Source of the DNA: CBDCNH01 sp965219015
GTDB taxonomy: Bacteria > Pseudomonadota > Alphaproteobacteria > Rhodobacterales > Rhodobacteraceae
Length of the DNA stretch: 35,532 bases
NCBI GenBank assembly: GCA_965219015.1
Contig: CBDCNH010000003.1
Coordinates: forward strand, 1 to 35,532
Direction of reading: 5' to 3'
The notes beneath the pieces were generated by a model, which saw nothing but the letters and a program-made list of their open reading frames with translations, was not told where the DNA came from and ran no database searches. The translations under genes were made by a program, and so were the position numbers. Shown piece by piece: positions 14,977-23,406 of this stretch (position 1 is its first letter; every line of letters begins with the position of its first letter).

Positions 14977-15878
14977 GCGGGTGCCGCCGCCGCCGCGCGC
15001 GCGCCGTGGCGGGCGGTCCAGGCGACGCTTGCGGCGATGCCGCCGAGCGGGAACACGTGCAGCCCCGCGATGTTCGGAGCCGTGGCGCTTCCCGCGGCGA
15101 GCCCGGCCGCGACCGCCGTGGGCTCGAAGGGCTGGATCAGCTTCGTCACATCGCGGGCGCGCTTCTGCAGCACCCGGAGCGACGGGCCGACGCCGCAGGC
15201 GATGGCGAACTTGAGGAGCGTCTGCAGCTTCGCCGGCCCCGCGATGCCGACATGCACGGGCAGCTCGATGCCCGCGGCGGCGATGCGCCCGGCCCAGTCG
15301 ATCACCGGGCCCGCCTCGAACACGAACTGCGTCGCGATCGCCATCTTCGCATCGCTGCGTTCGGCGTAGGCCTGCTTCCAGGCGAGCGCCGCCATCGCCT
15401 CGCGCTCGCCGCCCGAAGGGTCGATGTCGCGGCTGCCCTCGGGATGGCCCGCGACATGGATCCGGCGGAAGCCGTCGAAGAGGCCCGTCGAGAGCAGGTC
15501 CATCGACGTGGCGAACTCGCCGCGCGGCGTCGAGATGCCGCCCGCGAGCACCAGCGCCTCGGCGACGCCCGCCTCCTCGCGGTAGCGGCGCAGCCAGAGC
15601 GCCAGCGTGGCGCGGTCGGGGATGCTTCGCGCGGGGATATGCGGCATCGCCACGAAGCCCTCGTCGGTCAGCCGCCGTGCCGTCGCCACCATGTCGTCGA
15701 TCAGGGTGCCGTCGAGATGCGCCACGTAGACCCGCGTGCCCGCCGGCAGCAGCGGGCGGAAGTCCGGGATCGCGGCGGCGGTGCGCGGCATGACCTCGAT
15801 GGAGAAGCCATTGAGGAAGGCACCGAGGCCGCCGGTGTCGGGCTCGGCGGCGGGACGGCGGAAGTTCAGGAGCGCCAT
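14973..15878 (-). CDS. methylenetetrahydrofolate reductase-like protein
   Basis: A 301-residue MetF-family TIM barrel. The N-terminal SIEVMPRT carries the conserved acidic residue (Glu) of the family. Further landmarks are VYVAHLDGT, FVAMPHIPARSI, ALVLAGG, IHVAGHPEGS, ATQFVFEAG, and LPVHVGIAGPAKLQTLLKFA. It is divergent from biosynthetic MetF. In this context, next to MeTr, it likely runs methyl-THF to methylene-THF during methyl-group oxidation (inference). It follows the 'virulence factor' gene by 10 bases and overlaps MeTr by 4, so it is in the same operon. Confidence 0.88.
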   Translation of the reverse strand: MALLNFRRPAAEPDTGGLGAFLNGFSIEVMPRTAAAIPDFRPLLPAGTRVYVAHLDGTLIDDMVATARRLTDEGFVAMPHIPARSIPDRATLALWLRRYREEAGVAEALVLAGGISTPRGEFATSMDLLSTGLFDGFRRIHVAGHPEGSRDIDPSGGEREAMAALAWKQAYAERSDAKMAIATQFVFEAGPVIDWAGRIAAAGIELPVHVGIAGPAKLQTLLKFAIACGVGPSLRVLQKRARDVTKLIQPFEPTAVAAGLAAGSATAPNIAGLHVFPLGGIAASVAWTARHGARAAAAAPA

Positions 15879-15888
15879 GTCGGTTTCC

Positions 15889-16191
15889 TCATGCCCAGCC
15901 GTCGTTGTCGATGAGCGCCTTCACGCGCTCGGGGTCGTAGTCCGCCGCGATCCTGGCCGCGGCGGCCGCCGCATCCTCGCCGTCGGGCAGGGGCACCGTC
16001 TCCTTGCGCCACTCGGCGAGATAGGCGTCGGTGCCGGCCGCGCCCGACTTCATCGCGGCGCGGTCGATCGCTTGCTCGAAGCGCTCGGGAAGCTTCACCT
16101 TCGCCGCCGACCGGCCGCGCCCGGCGATCACCTGCGCGGGGATGTCGCGCCAGTAGACGACGGTGACGAGCGGCGCGGTGGTATCGGGCAT
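15889..16191 (-). CDS. 'virulence factor' domain protein
   Basis: A 100-residue soluble protein that matches the short family labelled 'Virulence_fact' in Pfam: VTVVYWRDIPAQVIAG, LPERFEQAIDRAAMKSG, and DAYLAEWRKETVPL. The label is historical and no virulence role is established. The family repeatedly occurs beside corrinoid/C1 methyl-transfer genes in Alphaproteobacteria, as here. The frame is open to 16470, but the ATG at 16191 begins the conserved region directly. It is the first gene of the minus-strand C1 operon, divergent from ppx with 215 bases between. Confidence 0.8.
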   Translation of the reverse strand: MPDTTAPLVTVVYWRDIPAQVIAGRGRSAAKVKLPERFEQAIDRAAMKSGAAGTDAYLAEWRKETVPLPDGEDAAAAAARIAADYDPERVKALIDNDGWA

Positions 16192-16320
16192 CGGCGAGAT
16201 CCGGGGGGCGGCCCCGTGCCGCGAGGCGGACCCTACGCGCGCGCCCGCGCCGCGACGAGCGATATTCGACCTGCCGTGGTCGCTTGCCGACATCGGCCCG
16301 GCTGAAGCCCGGCCTGGGCC

Positions 16321-16342
16321 CGGCTCGGGTCCGGCTCGGGTC
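16321..16342. repeat. 11-bp direct tandem repeat in a divergent promoter region
   Basis: Two exact adjacent copies of CGGCTCGGGTC, with degenerate relatives on both sides, lie between the divergent C1 operon (start 16191) and ppx (start 16407). The spacing of one helical turn could suit a regulator, but simple GC-rich slippage is as likely. Confidence 0.5.
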
Positions 16343-16406
16343 CGGCGGCCTTGCGCGTCCCCGGCGCGCGGACTAGCTATGGGGCAACACGAATGGAGGG
16401 CGCCTG

Positions 16407-17522
16407 ATGACGCCCGTGCGTCCCACTGGTGCGGACGCGTTTCCCCTTCCGGTCGAGACGGCCGCGCCACACCCGATCGACCCGGCCCCGCTCTACGCGG
16501 CGCTCGACCTTGGAACCAACAGCTGCCGGATGCTCGTCGCGCGTCCGAAGGGGCATCAGTTCCATGTGATCGACAGCTTCTCGAAGACGGTGCAGCTCGG
16601 CGCCGGGCTCGAGGCCACGGGCCGGCTCTCGCGCATATCGATGGACCGGACGTTGCAGGCGCTTCGGATCTGCGGCCAGAAGCTCGCGCGGCACCGGGTG
16701 CGACGGATGCGGCTCGTCGCGACGGAGGCCTGCCGGCGGGCGCGCAACGGCGCGGAGTTCCTGCGCGACGTACGCCGCCAGACCGGGCTCGCCGTCGAGA
16801 TCATCGCGCCTGAGGAGGAAGCGCGGCTCGCGGTGGTGTCCTGCGCGCCGCTGGTGTCGGTCTCGACCGAGCAGCTCCTCGTGGTCGACATCGGCGGCGG
16901 CTCGACCGAGCTCGTCTGGGTCGACCTCGGCCGGGTGCCGGCCGAGGACCGCCCCGCGGCGATCATGCGTCTCCATGCGGGCTTCAACCCGGCACCGACC
17001 GACGTGCCGGCGGCGCGGGTGGTCGACTGGATCTCGGTGCCGCTCGGGGTGGCGACGCTCCGGGACAAGTTCACCGACGTCGAGGACGACGCGGCGCGCT
17101 TCGCGCTGATGAGCTGGTTCTTCGAGGAGAACCTCGCGGACTTCTCGCCCTACAACGCGAGCCAGCCGCGCGCTGGGTTCCAGATCATCGGCACCTCGGG
17201 CACGGTGACGACGGTGGCGGCGTCGTTCCTCAACCTCAAGCGCTACGACCGGACCAAGGTGGACGGGCTCCGCATGACCTCCGACCAGATCGACCGGGTG
17301 ATCCGGGACTACCTGGTGCTCGGCCCCGAGGGGCGGCGGAGCGACCCGCGGATCGGCCGCGACCGGCACGCGCTCATCATGTCGGGGGCGGCGATCCTGC
17401 AGGCGATGATGCGGATCTGGCCCACCGACCGGATGTCGGTCGCGGACCGCGGGCTTCGCGAGGGGCTCCTCTACGCGCAGATGAGCGCGGACGGCGTGCT
17501 CGCCGAACGGGTGGCGACGTGA
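16407..17522 (+). CDS. ppx: Ppx/GppA family exopolyphosphatase/guanosine pentaphosphatase
   Basis: A 371-residue ASKHA-fold phosphatase. Phosphate-loop motif 1 is YAALDLGTNSCRMLVA near residue 30. The second is LLVVDIGGGSTELVWV near residue 153. An adenosine-type motif IIGTSGTVTTVAA follows, with the closing VADRGLREGLLYAQM. The family removes terminal phosphates from polyphosphate or pppGpp; the short single-domain form found in Alphaproteobacteria does not tell which. The ATG at 16407 has GGAGGG upstream. It is followed by rlmE after 79 bases, an arrangement conserved in related bacteria, so the two may be co-transcribed. Confidence 0.93.
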   Translation: MTPVRPTGADAFPLPVETAAPHPIDPAPLYAALDLGTNSCRMLVARPKGHQFHVIDSFSKTVQLGAGLEATGRLSRISMDRTLQALRICGQKLARHRVRRMRLVATEACRRARNGAEFLRDVRRQTGLAVEIIAPEEEARLAVVSCAPLVSVSTEQLLVVDIGGGSTELVWVDLGRVPAEDRPAAIMRLHAGFNPAPTDVPAARVVDWISVPLGVATLRDKFTDVEDDAARFALMSWFFEENLADFSPYNASQPRAGFQIIGTSGTVTTVAASFLNLKRYDRTKVDGLRMTSDQIDRVIRDYLVLGPEGRRSDPRIGRDRHALIMSGAAILQAMMRIWPTDRMSVADRGLREGLLYAQMSADGVLAERVAT

Positions 17523-17601
17523 GCCCGGCGCGGCCGCGCCCCGTGGCGGGGGGTGCGCGCGACGCCGGGCGCCGCACCATGTCTCCCGCGCCGGGTCGCC
17601 C

Positions 17602-18327
17602 GTGACGGGCGACGGCGGCGGCGGACGCGGCGCGCGCGACCTCAAGGTGCGGGTCAAGACGGCGCGGGGGCGCAAGCTCTCGTCGACGCGCTGGCTCGAG
17701 CGGCAGCTCAACGATCCTTATGTGGCACGCGCGAAGCGCGAGGGGTTTCGCGGGCGCGCCGCCTACAAGATCATGGAGCTCGACGACCGGTTCCGTTTCC
17801 TGCGGGCCGGGGTGCGGGTGGTCGACCTCGGCGCAGCACCCGGTGGCTGGGCGCAGGTCGCGGTGCCGCGGGTCAACGCGGACGGGGCGCGGCGCGGCAA
17901 GCCGGCGGGCCGGGTGCTCGGGGTCGACCTGCAGGCGATCGAGCCGCTCGCCGGCGCGGAGTTCCACGTGCTCGACTTCCTGGCCGACGACGCGGACGTG
18001 GCGGTGAAGGGGTGGCTCGGGGGACCGGCGGACGTGGTGCTGTCGGACATGGCGGCGGCCTCGTCGGGGCACCGGCAGACCGATCACCTGCGGATCGTGG
18101 CGCTCTGCGAAGCCGCCGCCGCCTTTGCCTTCGACGTGCTCGAGCCGGGCGGCACCTTTGTCGCCAAGGTGCTCGCGGGCGGGACCGAGGCGGGGCTGCA
18201 GGCGCTTCTGAAGCGCCGCTTTGCCGCGGTCGCCAACGTGAAGCCGCCCGCAAGCCGGGCCGACAGCGCGGAGAAGTACGTCGTGGCGACCGGGTATCGC
18301 GGCCGGGAGACGCCCGATGCCGGGTGA
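17602..18327 (+). CDS. rlmE: 23S rRNA 2'-O-methyltransferase RlmE (FtsJ)
   Basis: Methylates the 2'-OH of U2552 in the 23S rRNA A-loop during 50S maturation (family knowledge). The 241-residue product contains FRGRAAYKIMELDDRF with the first catalytic Lys, the SAM-binding VVDLGAAPGGWAQVA, DVVLSDMAAASSGHRQTDHLR with the catalytic Asp, and FVAKVLAGG with the second Lys. This completes the K-D-K(-E) set; the closing Glu or a substitute lies near SAEKYVVATGYR. It starts at a GTG (17602) and has a basic N-terminal extension. It overlaps the next gene by 11 bases. Confidence 0.94.
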   Translation: MTGDGGGGRGARDLKVRVKTARGRKLSSTRWLERQLNDPYVARAKREGFRGRAAYKIMELDDRFRFLRAGVRVVDLGAAPGGWAQVAVPRVNADGARRGKPAGRVLGVDLQAIEPLAGAEFHVLDFLADDADVAVKGWLGGPADVVLSDMAAASSGHRQTDHLRIVALCEAAAAFAFDVLEPGGTFVAKVLAGGTEAGLQALLKRRFAAVANVKPPASRADSAEKYVVATGYRGRETPDAG

Positions 18328-19381
18328 CGGGCTCGTGCGGCTCGCCGTGCCGGGCGCTGCGCTCACGTTCGACCCGGCCGTCGGCATGGTCACGGATCTC
18401 GTGCTGGGCGAGGTCGCGCCGCTCTACGCGGCCCCCTGGCGCGCGGATGCGGCGGTGCAGGCGGACCCCGCGATCGCCCTTGTCGAACGGCGGCTCGCGG
18501 GCGATTTTCTCTGCGCGCCCTTCGGCGAGGCCGCGCCGGGGGTGCCGCTGCACGGCTGGCCGGCAAACTCTCCCTGGATGCAGACGGGTGCGGCGGCGGG
18601 GCGGCTCGACTTTGCGCTCGAACGCCGCGTCGAGGGTGCGGCGGTCACGGTCGCGGTGCGGCTCGCCGAAGGGTCGCCGGTCCTGTGGCAGGCGCACGAG
18701 ATCGCGGGCGGAGCGGGGAGCGTCACCGTGGCGCACCATCCGATGCTGCGGCTCGCGGCGGGCGGCTGGCTCTCGGTGTCGGCCAAGCGTTCCGCGCTGA
18801 CCGGAGCGCCCCTCGAGCCGGGACGGGCGCGGCTCGCGCCCCATACGCGGGGCACCGAACTTGGCGCGTTTCCGGGCACCGCCGGGCCGGTCGACCTGAT
18901 GCGCTACGAGCCCGGCACGGGGCACGAGGATTTCGTGACGCTCGTCGAGGCACCGGGCGCGGCGCTCGGCTGGACGGCGGTGATCCGCGAGGCGGAGGAC
19001 GACCTCGTGCTCGTCCTCAAGGATCCCGCCGTGCTGCCGGTGACGATGCTGTGGCTCTCGAACGGCGGGCGCGACTACGCGCCCTGGAACGGGCGGCACA
19101 CCGGCGTTCTCGGCATCGAGGACGGCTGCGCGGCGGGGGCGCTTGACCTCGCGGCGGCCCGCGGTCCGAACCCGGTCGCGGCGGAGGGCGTGGCCACCGT
19201 TCTGCCGCTCGGGCCCGGCGTGCGGCACGTGATCCACCACGCCATCGCGGCGGTGCCCCGGCCCGCGGGCTGGACGCGGGTGACGGAGGTCCGACGCATG
19301 GCTGGCAGCCTCGAGGTCGTCGAGGCGAGCGGCGCGACGCTCACCATTCCGGTTCCGCCGGACTGCCCGCTCGGGCGGTGA
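18317..19381 (+). CDS. aldose 1-epimerase / galactose-mutarotase-fold protein
   Basis: A 354-residue protein with the beta-sandwich pattern of the mutarotase superfamily: LHGWPANSPW near residue 80, VTVAHHPMLRLAAGG near 135, LWLSNGGRDYAPWNGRHTGVLGIEDGCA near 250, and the closing VTEVRRMAGSLEVVEASG. No clear catalytic Glu/His pair of true epimerases is certain, so it may be a non-epimerase sugar-binding relative. The ATG at 18317 lies inside the rlmE end (11-base overlap), so it is translationally coupled. The sugar is unknown, and any link to rRNA methylation is only positional. Confidence 0.7.
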   Translation: MPGDGLVRLAVPGAALTFDPAVGMVTDLVLGEVAPLYAAPWRADAAVQADPAIALVERRLAGDFLCAPFGEAAPGVPLHGWPANSPWMQTGAAAGRLDFALERRVEGAAVTVAVRLAEGSPVLWQAHEIAGGAGSVTVAHHPMLRLAAGGWLSVSAKRSALTGAPLEPGRARLAPHTRGTELGAFPGTAGPVDLMRYEPGTGHEDFVTLVEAPGAALGWTAVIREAEDDLVLVLKDPAVLPVTMLWLSNGGRDYAPWNGRHTGVLGIEDGCAAGALDLAAARGPNPVAAEGVATVLPLGPGVRHVIHHAIAAVPRPAGWTRVTEVRRMAGSLEVVEASGATLTIPVPPDCPLGR

Positions 19382-19726
19382 TCCGCGCCGGGGCTGAGGT
19401 GAGCGACAGGACGGCGGCGGCGAAGACGTCCGGCGCCTCCTGCGGCAGGCCGTGGCCCGCGCCGGGCACGACGCGGCGCGCGGTCGCGGCCGGTGAAGCG
19501 CTCGGGGCGGCGTCACGCCGTCGTCGGCGCCGGGATGACGGGCGCTCGCGCGAGCGCCGTCGCCTCGTCGAAGGTCCAGGTGGGCGACCAGGACGATCAC
19601 AGGTGGCAAAAGGCGCCGCGACGCCGTGCCGACGGCGTGGACGTCGTCGGGGAAGCCGTGCAGCAGGATCGTCTCGACCTGGCCGATCTCGAGGTCCCCG
19701 GCGCAGACCGGGAGCGTTCCGTCCAT
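19382..19726 (-). pseudogene. decayed alpha/beta hydrolase
   Basis: Pieces of one alpha/beta hydrolase lie in order on the minus strand but in different frames. The start MDGTLPVCAGD with VETILLHGFPDDVHAVG (oxyanion HG motif) comes from the ATG at 19726. A fragment WTFDEATALARAPVIPAP and an acid-loop fragment GADDGVTPP follow in shifted frames. The C-terminal piece RRVVPGAGHGLPQEAPDVFAAAVLSL carries the catalytic His. The nucleophile elbow and most of the cap domain are missing. Only about 115 codons remain of an expected 270-300. It is therefore an internally deleted, multiply frameshifted pseudogene. It resembles haloacetate dehalogenase or epoxide hydrolase-like members. The remaining end reaches the stop of the epimerase gene on the other strand. 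Confidence 0.7.
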
Positions 19727-19823
19727 CCTGCCTCCCTGCGGCGGAGCGGCGACGCTGGCATCCGGCGGCAGCATGTCCTAGGCTTCCGCGCAAGAAAAGA
19801 ACAAGACCGGAGGAGACCGACCC

Positions 19824-20789
19824 ATGACACGATCCGTGCCCCTATCCCTGCCGAGGCTCGCGCTCGCCGCCGCGGTGGCCGTGGGCCTCCTCGCCGCGCC
19901 TGCCGCGCGCGCGGCGGAGTTCATCAACATTCTGACCGGGGGCACCTCGGGCGTGTACTACCCGATCGGGGTCGGGCTGTCGAAGATCTACGCCGACGGC
20001 ATCGAAGGCGCGCGCACGCAGGTGCAGTCCACCAAGGCCTCGGTCGAGAACCTGAACCTTTTGCAGCAGGGCAAGGGCGAACTGGCCCTGGCGCTCGGCG
20101 ACAGCGTGGCGCTGGCCTGGGCGGGCGACGCCGACGCGGGCTTCAAGGCGAAGCTCGACAAGCTTCGCGGCATCGCGGGCATCTACCCGAACTTCATCCA
20201 GATCGTCGCCTCGAAGGACAGCGGCATCACCTCGCTCGCGGACCTCAAGGGCAAGGCGGTCTCGGTCGGCGCGCCGAAGTCCGGCACCGAGCTCAACGCC
20301 CGCGCGATCCTCGCCGCGGCGGGGATGAGCTACGACGACCTCGGCAAGGTCGAGTACCTGCCCTTCGCGGAATCGGTCGAGCTGATCAAGAACCGCCAGC
20401 TCGACGCGACGCTGCAGTCGGCGGGGCTCGGCGTCGCCTCGATCAAGGACCTCGCGGCCTCGGTCGCGATCACCGTCGTCGCGGTGCCGCCGGAGGTCGC
20501 GGAGAAGCTCGGCGCGCCCTACATCGCGGAGACGATCCCCGCGGGCACCTACGAGGGCCAGGCGGCGGACGTGCCGACGGTGGCGGTGAAGAACTTCCTC
20601 GTCACCCATGAGGGCGTCTCCGACGAGACCGCCTACGAGATGACGAAGCTGCTCTTCGACCACCTCACGGACCTCGAGGCCTCGCACAAGGCCGCCGCGA
20701 TGATCAAGCTCGACACGGCGCTCCAGGGGATGCCGATCCCGCTCCATCCGGGCGCGGAGAAGTTCTACCGCGAGAAGGGGCTGATGTAG
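19824..20789 (+). CDS. TAXI family TRAP transporter solute-binding protein
   Basis: A 321-residue periplasmic binding protein. A Sec signal peptide (LALAAAVAVGLLAAPAARA, cleavage near residue 30) precedes the TAXI-type start EFINILTGGTSGVYYPIGVGLSKI. Further family landmarks are STKASVENLNLLQQGKGELAL, YPNFIQIVAS, LKGKAVSVGAPKSGTELNA, and PLHPGAEKFYREKGLM at the end. It captures its ligand, typically a small carboxylate such as glutamate or a dicarboxylate in characterised members, and delivers it to the fused permease encoded 86 bases downstream. The ATG has GGAGGAG upstream. Confidence 0.94.
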   Translation: MTRSVPLSLPRLALAAAVAVGLLAAPAARAAEFINILTGGTSGVYYPIGVGLSKIYADGIEGARTQVQSTKASVENLNLLQQGKGELALALGDSVALAWAGDADAGFKAKLDKLRGIAGIYPNFIQIVASKDSGITSLADLKGKAVSVGAPKSGTELNARAILAAAGMSYDDLGKVEYLPFAESVELIKNRQLDATLQSAGLGVASIKDLAASVAITVVAVPPEVAEKLGAPYIAETIPAGTYEGQAADVPTVAVKNFLVTHEGVSDETAYEMTKLLFDHLTDLEASHKAAAMIKLDTALQGMPIPLHPGAEKFYREKGLM

Positions 20790-20875
20790 GCCATGCGCCC
20801 CGGCTGCGCCCCGGCAGAGGCAGGCGTCCGCGCGGCCCGTGCCGCCGCGACGCCTTGGGCCGCGGAGATCGCGGC

Positions 20876-23002
20876 GTGAGCGGCACCGGCGGAGGCGTCG
20901 AGGCCGAAAGCCGCGCCGGGGGGTTTCCGCCGCCCGCGGAGGGCACGCCCGCCGACCTGCACGACCCGCTCGCCGCGAGCTTTCCGCCGGGCGGGGAGGG
21001 GCGGCTCCTGTTCTGGGTCGCCGTCGCGTTCTCGGCGTTCCAGATCGCCACCGCGGCGCATCTGGTCGACATGCCGAGCCAGGTCGTGCGCGCGATCCAC
21101 GTGGGCTTCCTCGGGCTCCTCGGGTTCCCGCTGCTCGCGCTCCTGCACCGCCGCGGGCCGGGCCTGCGCGCGGCGGGCTGGGCGATGGCCGCGCTCGCCG
21201 TGGGCGTCGCCGGCTACCAGTGGATAGAGTACGCGCCGCTCATCATGCGCGCGGGCGACCCGCTGCCGCTCGACACCGGCGTCGGCGTCGTGGCGCTCGC
21301 GACGGTGTTCGCCGCGGCCTGGGTGCTGATGGGCCCGCCGCTCCCGATCATCGCGGGGCTGTTCCTCGCCTACTGCCTCTACGGCGAGTACCTGCCCGCG
21401 CCCTTCGACCATCGCGGCTACGACTTCCGCCAGGTCATCGACCACATGGCGTTCGGCACCGAGGGCATCTACGGCATCCCGGTCTACGTCTCCTCGACCT
21501 ACATCTTCCTCTTCATCCTCTTCGGCGCGTTCCTCGAGCGCGCGGGGATGATCCGGCTCTTCACCGACGTGTCGATGGGCCTCGTCGGCGACCGCCAGGG
21601 CGGGCCCGCCAAGGTCTCGGTGATCTCGTCGGGGCTGATGGGCACGATCTCGGGCTCGGGGGTCGCCAACGTCGTGACCACGGGGCAGTTCACCATCCCG
21701 CTGATGAAGCGCTTCGGCTACCGCCCGGCCTTCGCGGGCGGCGTCGAGGCGACGGCCTCGATGGGCGGCCAGCTCATGCCGCCGGTGATGGGGGCGGTCG
21801 CGTTCATCATGGCCGAGACGCTCGGCGTCGAGTACATCGAGGTCGTCCGCGCCGCGCTCATCCCGGCGCTGCTCTACTTCGCCTCCGCGTTCTGGATGGT
21901 GCATCTCGAGGCCGGGCGGCACGGGCTGCGCGGTCTCGACCGCGCCGAGCTGCCCTCGGCGCGGCGGGCGCTCCGCGAGGGCTGGTACCTCATCCTGCCG
22001 CTCGCCGTCCTCGTGTGGCTCCTCTTCTCGGGGTACACGCCGCTCTACGCGGGCACCATCGGCCTCGCGCTTACCGTGCTCCTGATCCTCGGCGGCTCGA
22101 TCGCGCTCGGGCTGCCCGCGGGCGCGGTGCGGCTCGTGTTCTGGCTCGGGCTCGGGCTCGTGTCGGCCGCGTTCCTCGAATGGGGCATCAACATCGTGCT
22201 CGTGGCGCTCGGCGTCCTGATCGCCTGGTGCGCGGCGTCGCAGGGCGGGCGCGCGACGCTCCTCCTTTGCCGCGACAGCCTCGCCGAGGGCGCCAAGACG
22301 GCCCTTCCCGTCGGCATCGCCTGCGCGCTCGTGGGCGTCATCATCGGTACGATGACGCTCACGGGGGCAGCCAACACCTTCGGGCAGTTCATCGTCTCGG
22401 TCGGCGGCACGAGCCTGTTCCTGAGCCTCATCCTCACGATGATCACCTGCATCGTCCTCGGCATGGGCATCCCGACGATCCCGAACTACATCATCACCGC
22501 CTCGATCGCGGGGCCCGCGCTCCTCGCGCTCGGGGTGCCGCTGATCGTGGGGCACATGTTCGTGTTCTACTTCGGCATCCTCGCCGACCTGACGCCGCCG
22601 GTGGCGCTCGCCTGCTTCGCCGCGGCGCCCATCGCGCGGGCGGGCGGGCTCGCGATCTCGTTCGAGGCGATCAAGGTCGCGGCGGCAGGGTTCGTGATCC
22701 CGTTCATGGCGGTCTACACGCCCGCGCTCATGCTGCAGGACGGCGGGCCGCTCGCGGCCGAGGTCGGCTACTGGCCGGCGGTCGCCTACGTGGTCGCGAA
22801 GGCGGTCCTCGCCATCGGCCTCTGGGGTGCGGCGGTCATCGGCTGGCTCGGCGCGCGGCTCGGGGTGCCCGAGCGGCTCCTCGCCGCCGCCGCGGCCTTC
22901 ACGCTGATCGCCGCGCTGCCGATGACCGACGAGGCGGGCTTCGCGCTGGCCGCACTCTTCGGCGCCGTGGTCTGGTGGCGGGGGCGGCGCGTGGCGGCGT
23001 GA
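20876..23002 (+). CDS. TRAP transporter fused permease (TAXI type)
   Basis: A roughly 708-residue inner-membrane protein combining the small (DctQ-like) and large (DctM-like) permease parts, as is usual for TAXI systems. About 16-18 hydrophobic segments are visible. Conserved DctM stretches are ISSGLMGTISGSGVANVVTTGQFTIPLMKRFGY, GVEATASMGGQLMPPVMGAVAFIMAE, LGMGIPTIPNYIITASIAGPALL, and FYFGILADLTPPVALACFAAAPIA. It uses an ion gradient to drive uptake. The GTG at 20876 is chosen because GGAGAT lies just upstream; the frame is open to 20855 (TTG). Its stop overlaps the DUF1850 start by 4 bases. Confidence 0.93.
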   Translation: MSGTGGGVEAESRAGGFPPPAEGTPADLHDPLAASFPPGGEGRLLFWVAVAFSAFQIATAAHLVDMPSQVVRAIHVGFLGLLGFPLLALLHRRGPGLRAAGWAMAALAVGVAGYQWIEYAPLIMRAGDPLPLDTGVGVVALATVFAAAWVLMGPPLPIIAGLFLAYCLYGEYLPAPFDHRGYDFRQVIDHMAFGTEGIYGIPVYVSSTYIFLFILFGAFLERAGMIRLFTDVSMGLVGDRQGGPAKVSVISSGLMGTISGSGVANVVTTGQFTIPLMKRFGYRPAFAGGVEATASMGGQLMPPVMGAVAFIMAETLGVEYIEVVRAALIPALLYFASAFWMVHLEAGRHGLRGLDRAELPSARRALREGWYLILPLAVLVWLLFSGYTPLYAGTIGLALTVLLILGGSIALGLPAGAVRLVFWLGLGLVSAAFLEWGINIVLVALGVLIAWCAASQGGRATLLLCRDSLAEGAKTALPVGIACALVGVIIGTMTLTGAANTFGQFIVSVGGTSLFLSLILTMITCIVLGMGIPTIPNYIITASIAGPALLALGVPLIVGHMFVFYFGILADLTPPVALACFAAAPIARAGGLAISFEAIKVAAAGFVIPFMAVYTPALMLQDGGPLAAEVGYWPAVAYVVAKAVLAIGLWGAAVIGWLGARLGVPERLLAAAAAFTLIAALPMTDEAGFALAALFGAVVWWRGRRVAA

Positions 23003-23358
23003 GCTGCCTCATGGTCGCGGGGCAGGCGGTGGCGCTCGCCGCGAGCACCTTCACGCTCGGCTGGACCCATTCGGTCGAGCACACCGCCTGGCGCGAGACC
23101 TGGGAGGTGACGCCCGCCGGGCTCGCGCTCCGCGAAGCCGCGGTGCAGGGCTCGGGCGCCGGCATGGACCCCGGCGATGGCGCGCGCCTCAAGGACGGCT
23201 TCTGGGTCTGGGCGCCGGACCTCGCGCCGGTGCCGGAGCTTGCGCTCGGCGCCTCGGGGGCGACCGGCGCGGGCTGGCGGCTCTGCGGGCTCGCGGAGGG
23301 CTGCCGCGAGCTCGGGGCGGCGGCGGGCCCTGCGGTCATTCTGTCGCCCTGCGGCTGA
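22999..23358 (+). CDS. DUF1850 domain-containing protein (TRAP-associated)
   Basis: A 119-residue protein with the DUF1850 pattern: FTLGWTHSVEHTAWRETWEV near the start, then REAAVQGSGAGM and LKDGFWVW. The short hydrophobic N-terminus may be a signal or anchor. DUF1850 genes regularly sit directly after TAXI-TRAP permease genes and are thought to be an accessory part of the transporter (family knowledge; mechanism unknown). The GTG at 22999 overlaps the permease stop (GTGA). ATG at 23011 is the alternative start. Confidence 0.82.
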   Translation: MSCLMVAGQAVALAASTFTLGWTHSVEHTAWRETWEVTPAGLALREAAVQGSGAGMDPGDGARLKDGFWVWAPDLAPVPELALGASGATGAGWRLCGLAEGCRELGAAAGPAVILSPCG

Positions 23359-23406
23359 GGAACCCACGCCCCACCGCGCCGTTGCACCGGCGGAACGGGG
23401 GGACAC

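Noticed and set aside
15889..16191. A role in virulence for the 'virulence factor' domain protein.
   Set aside because: The family name is historical. The context here is C1 metabolism and nothing in the sequence points to pathogenesis.
19493..20611. Plus-strand open frame of 372 codons covering the hydrolase remnant and the TAXI binding protein gene.
   Set aside because: Out of frame with the clear TAXI protein, rich in Arg/Gly, and antisense to the hydrolase fragments.
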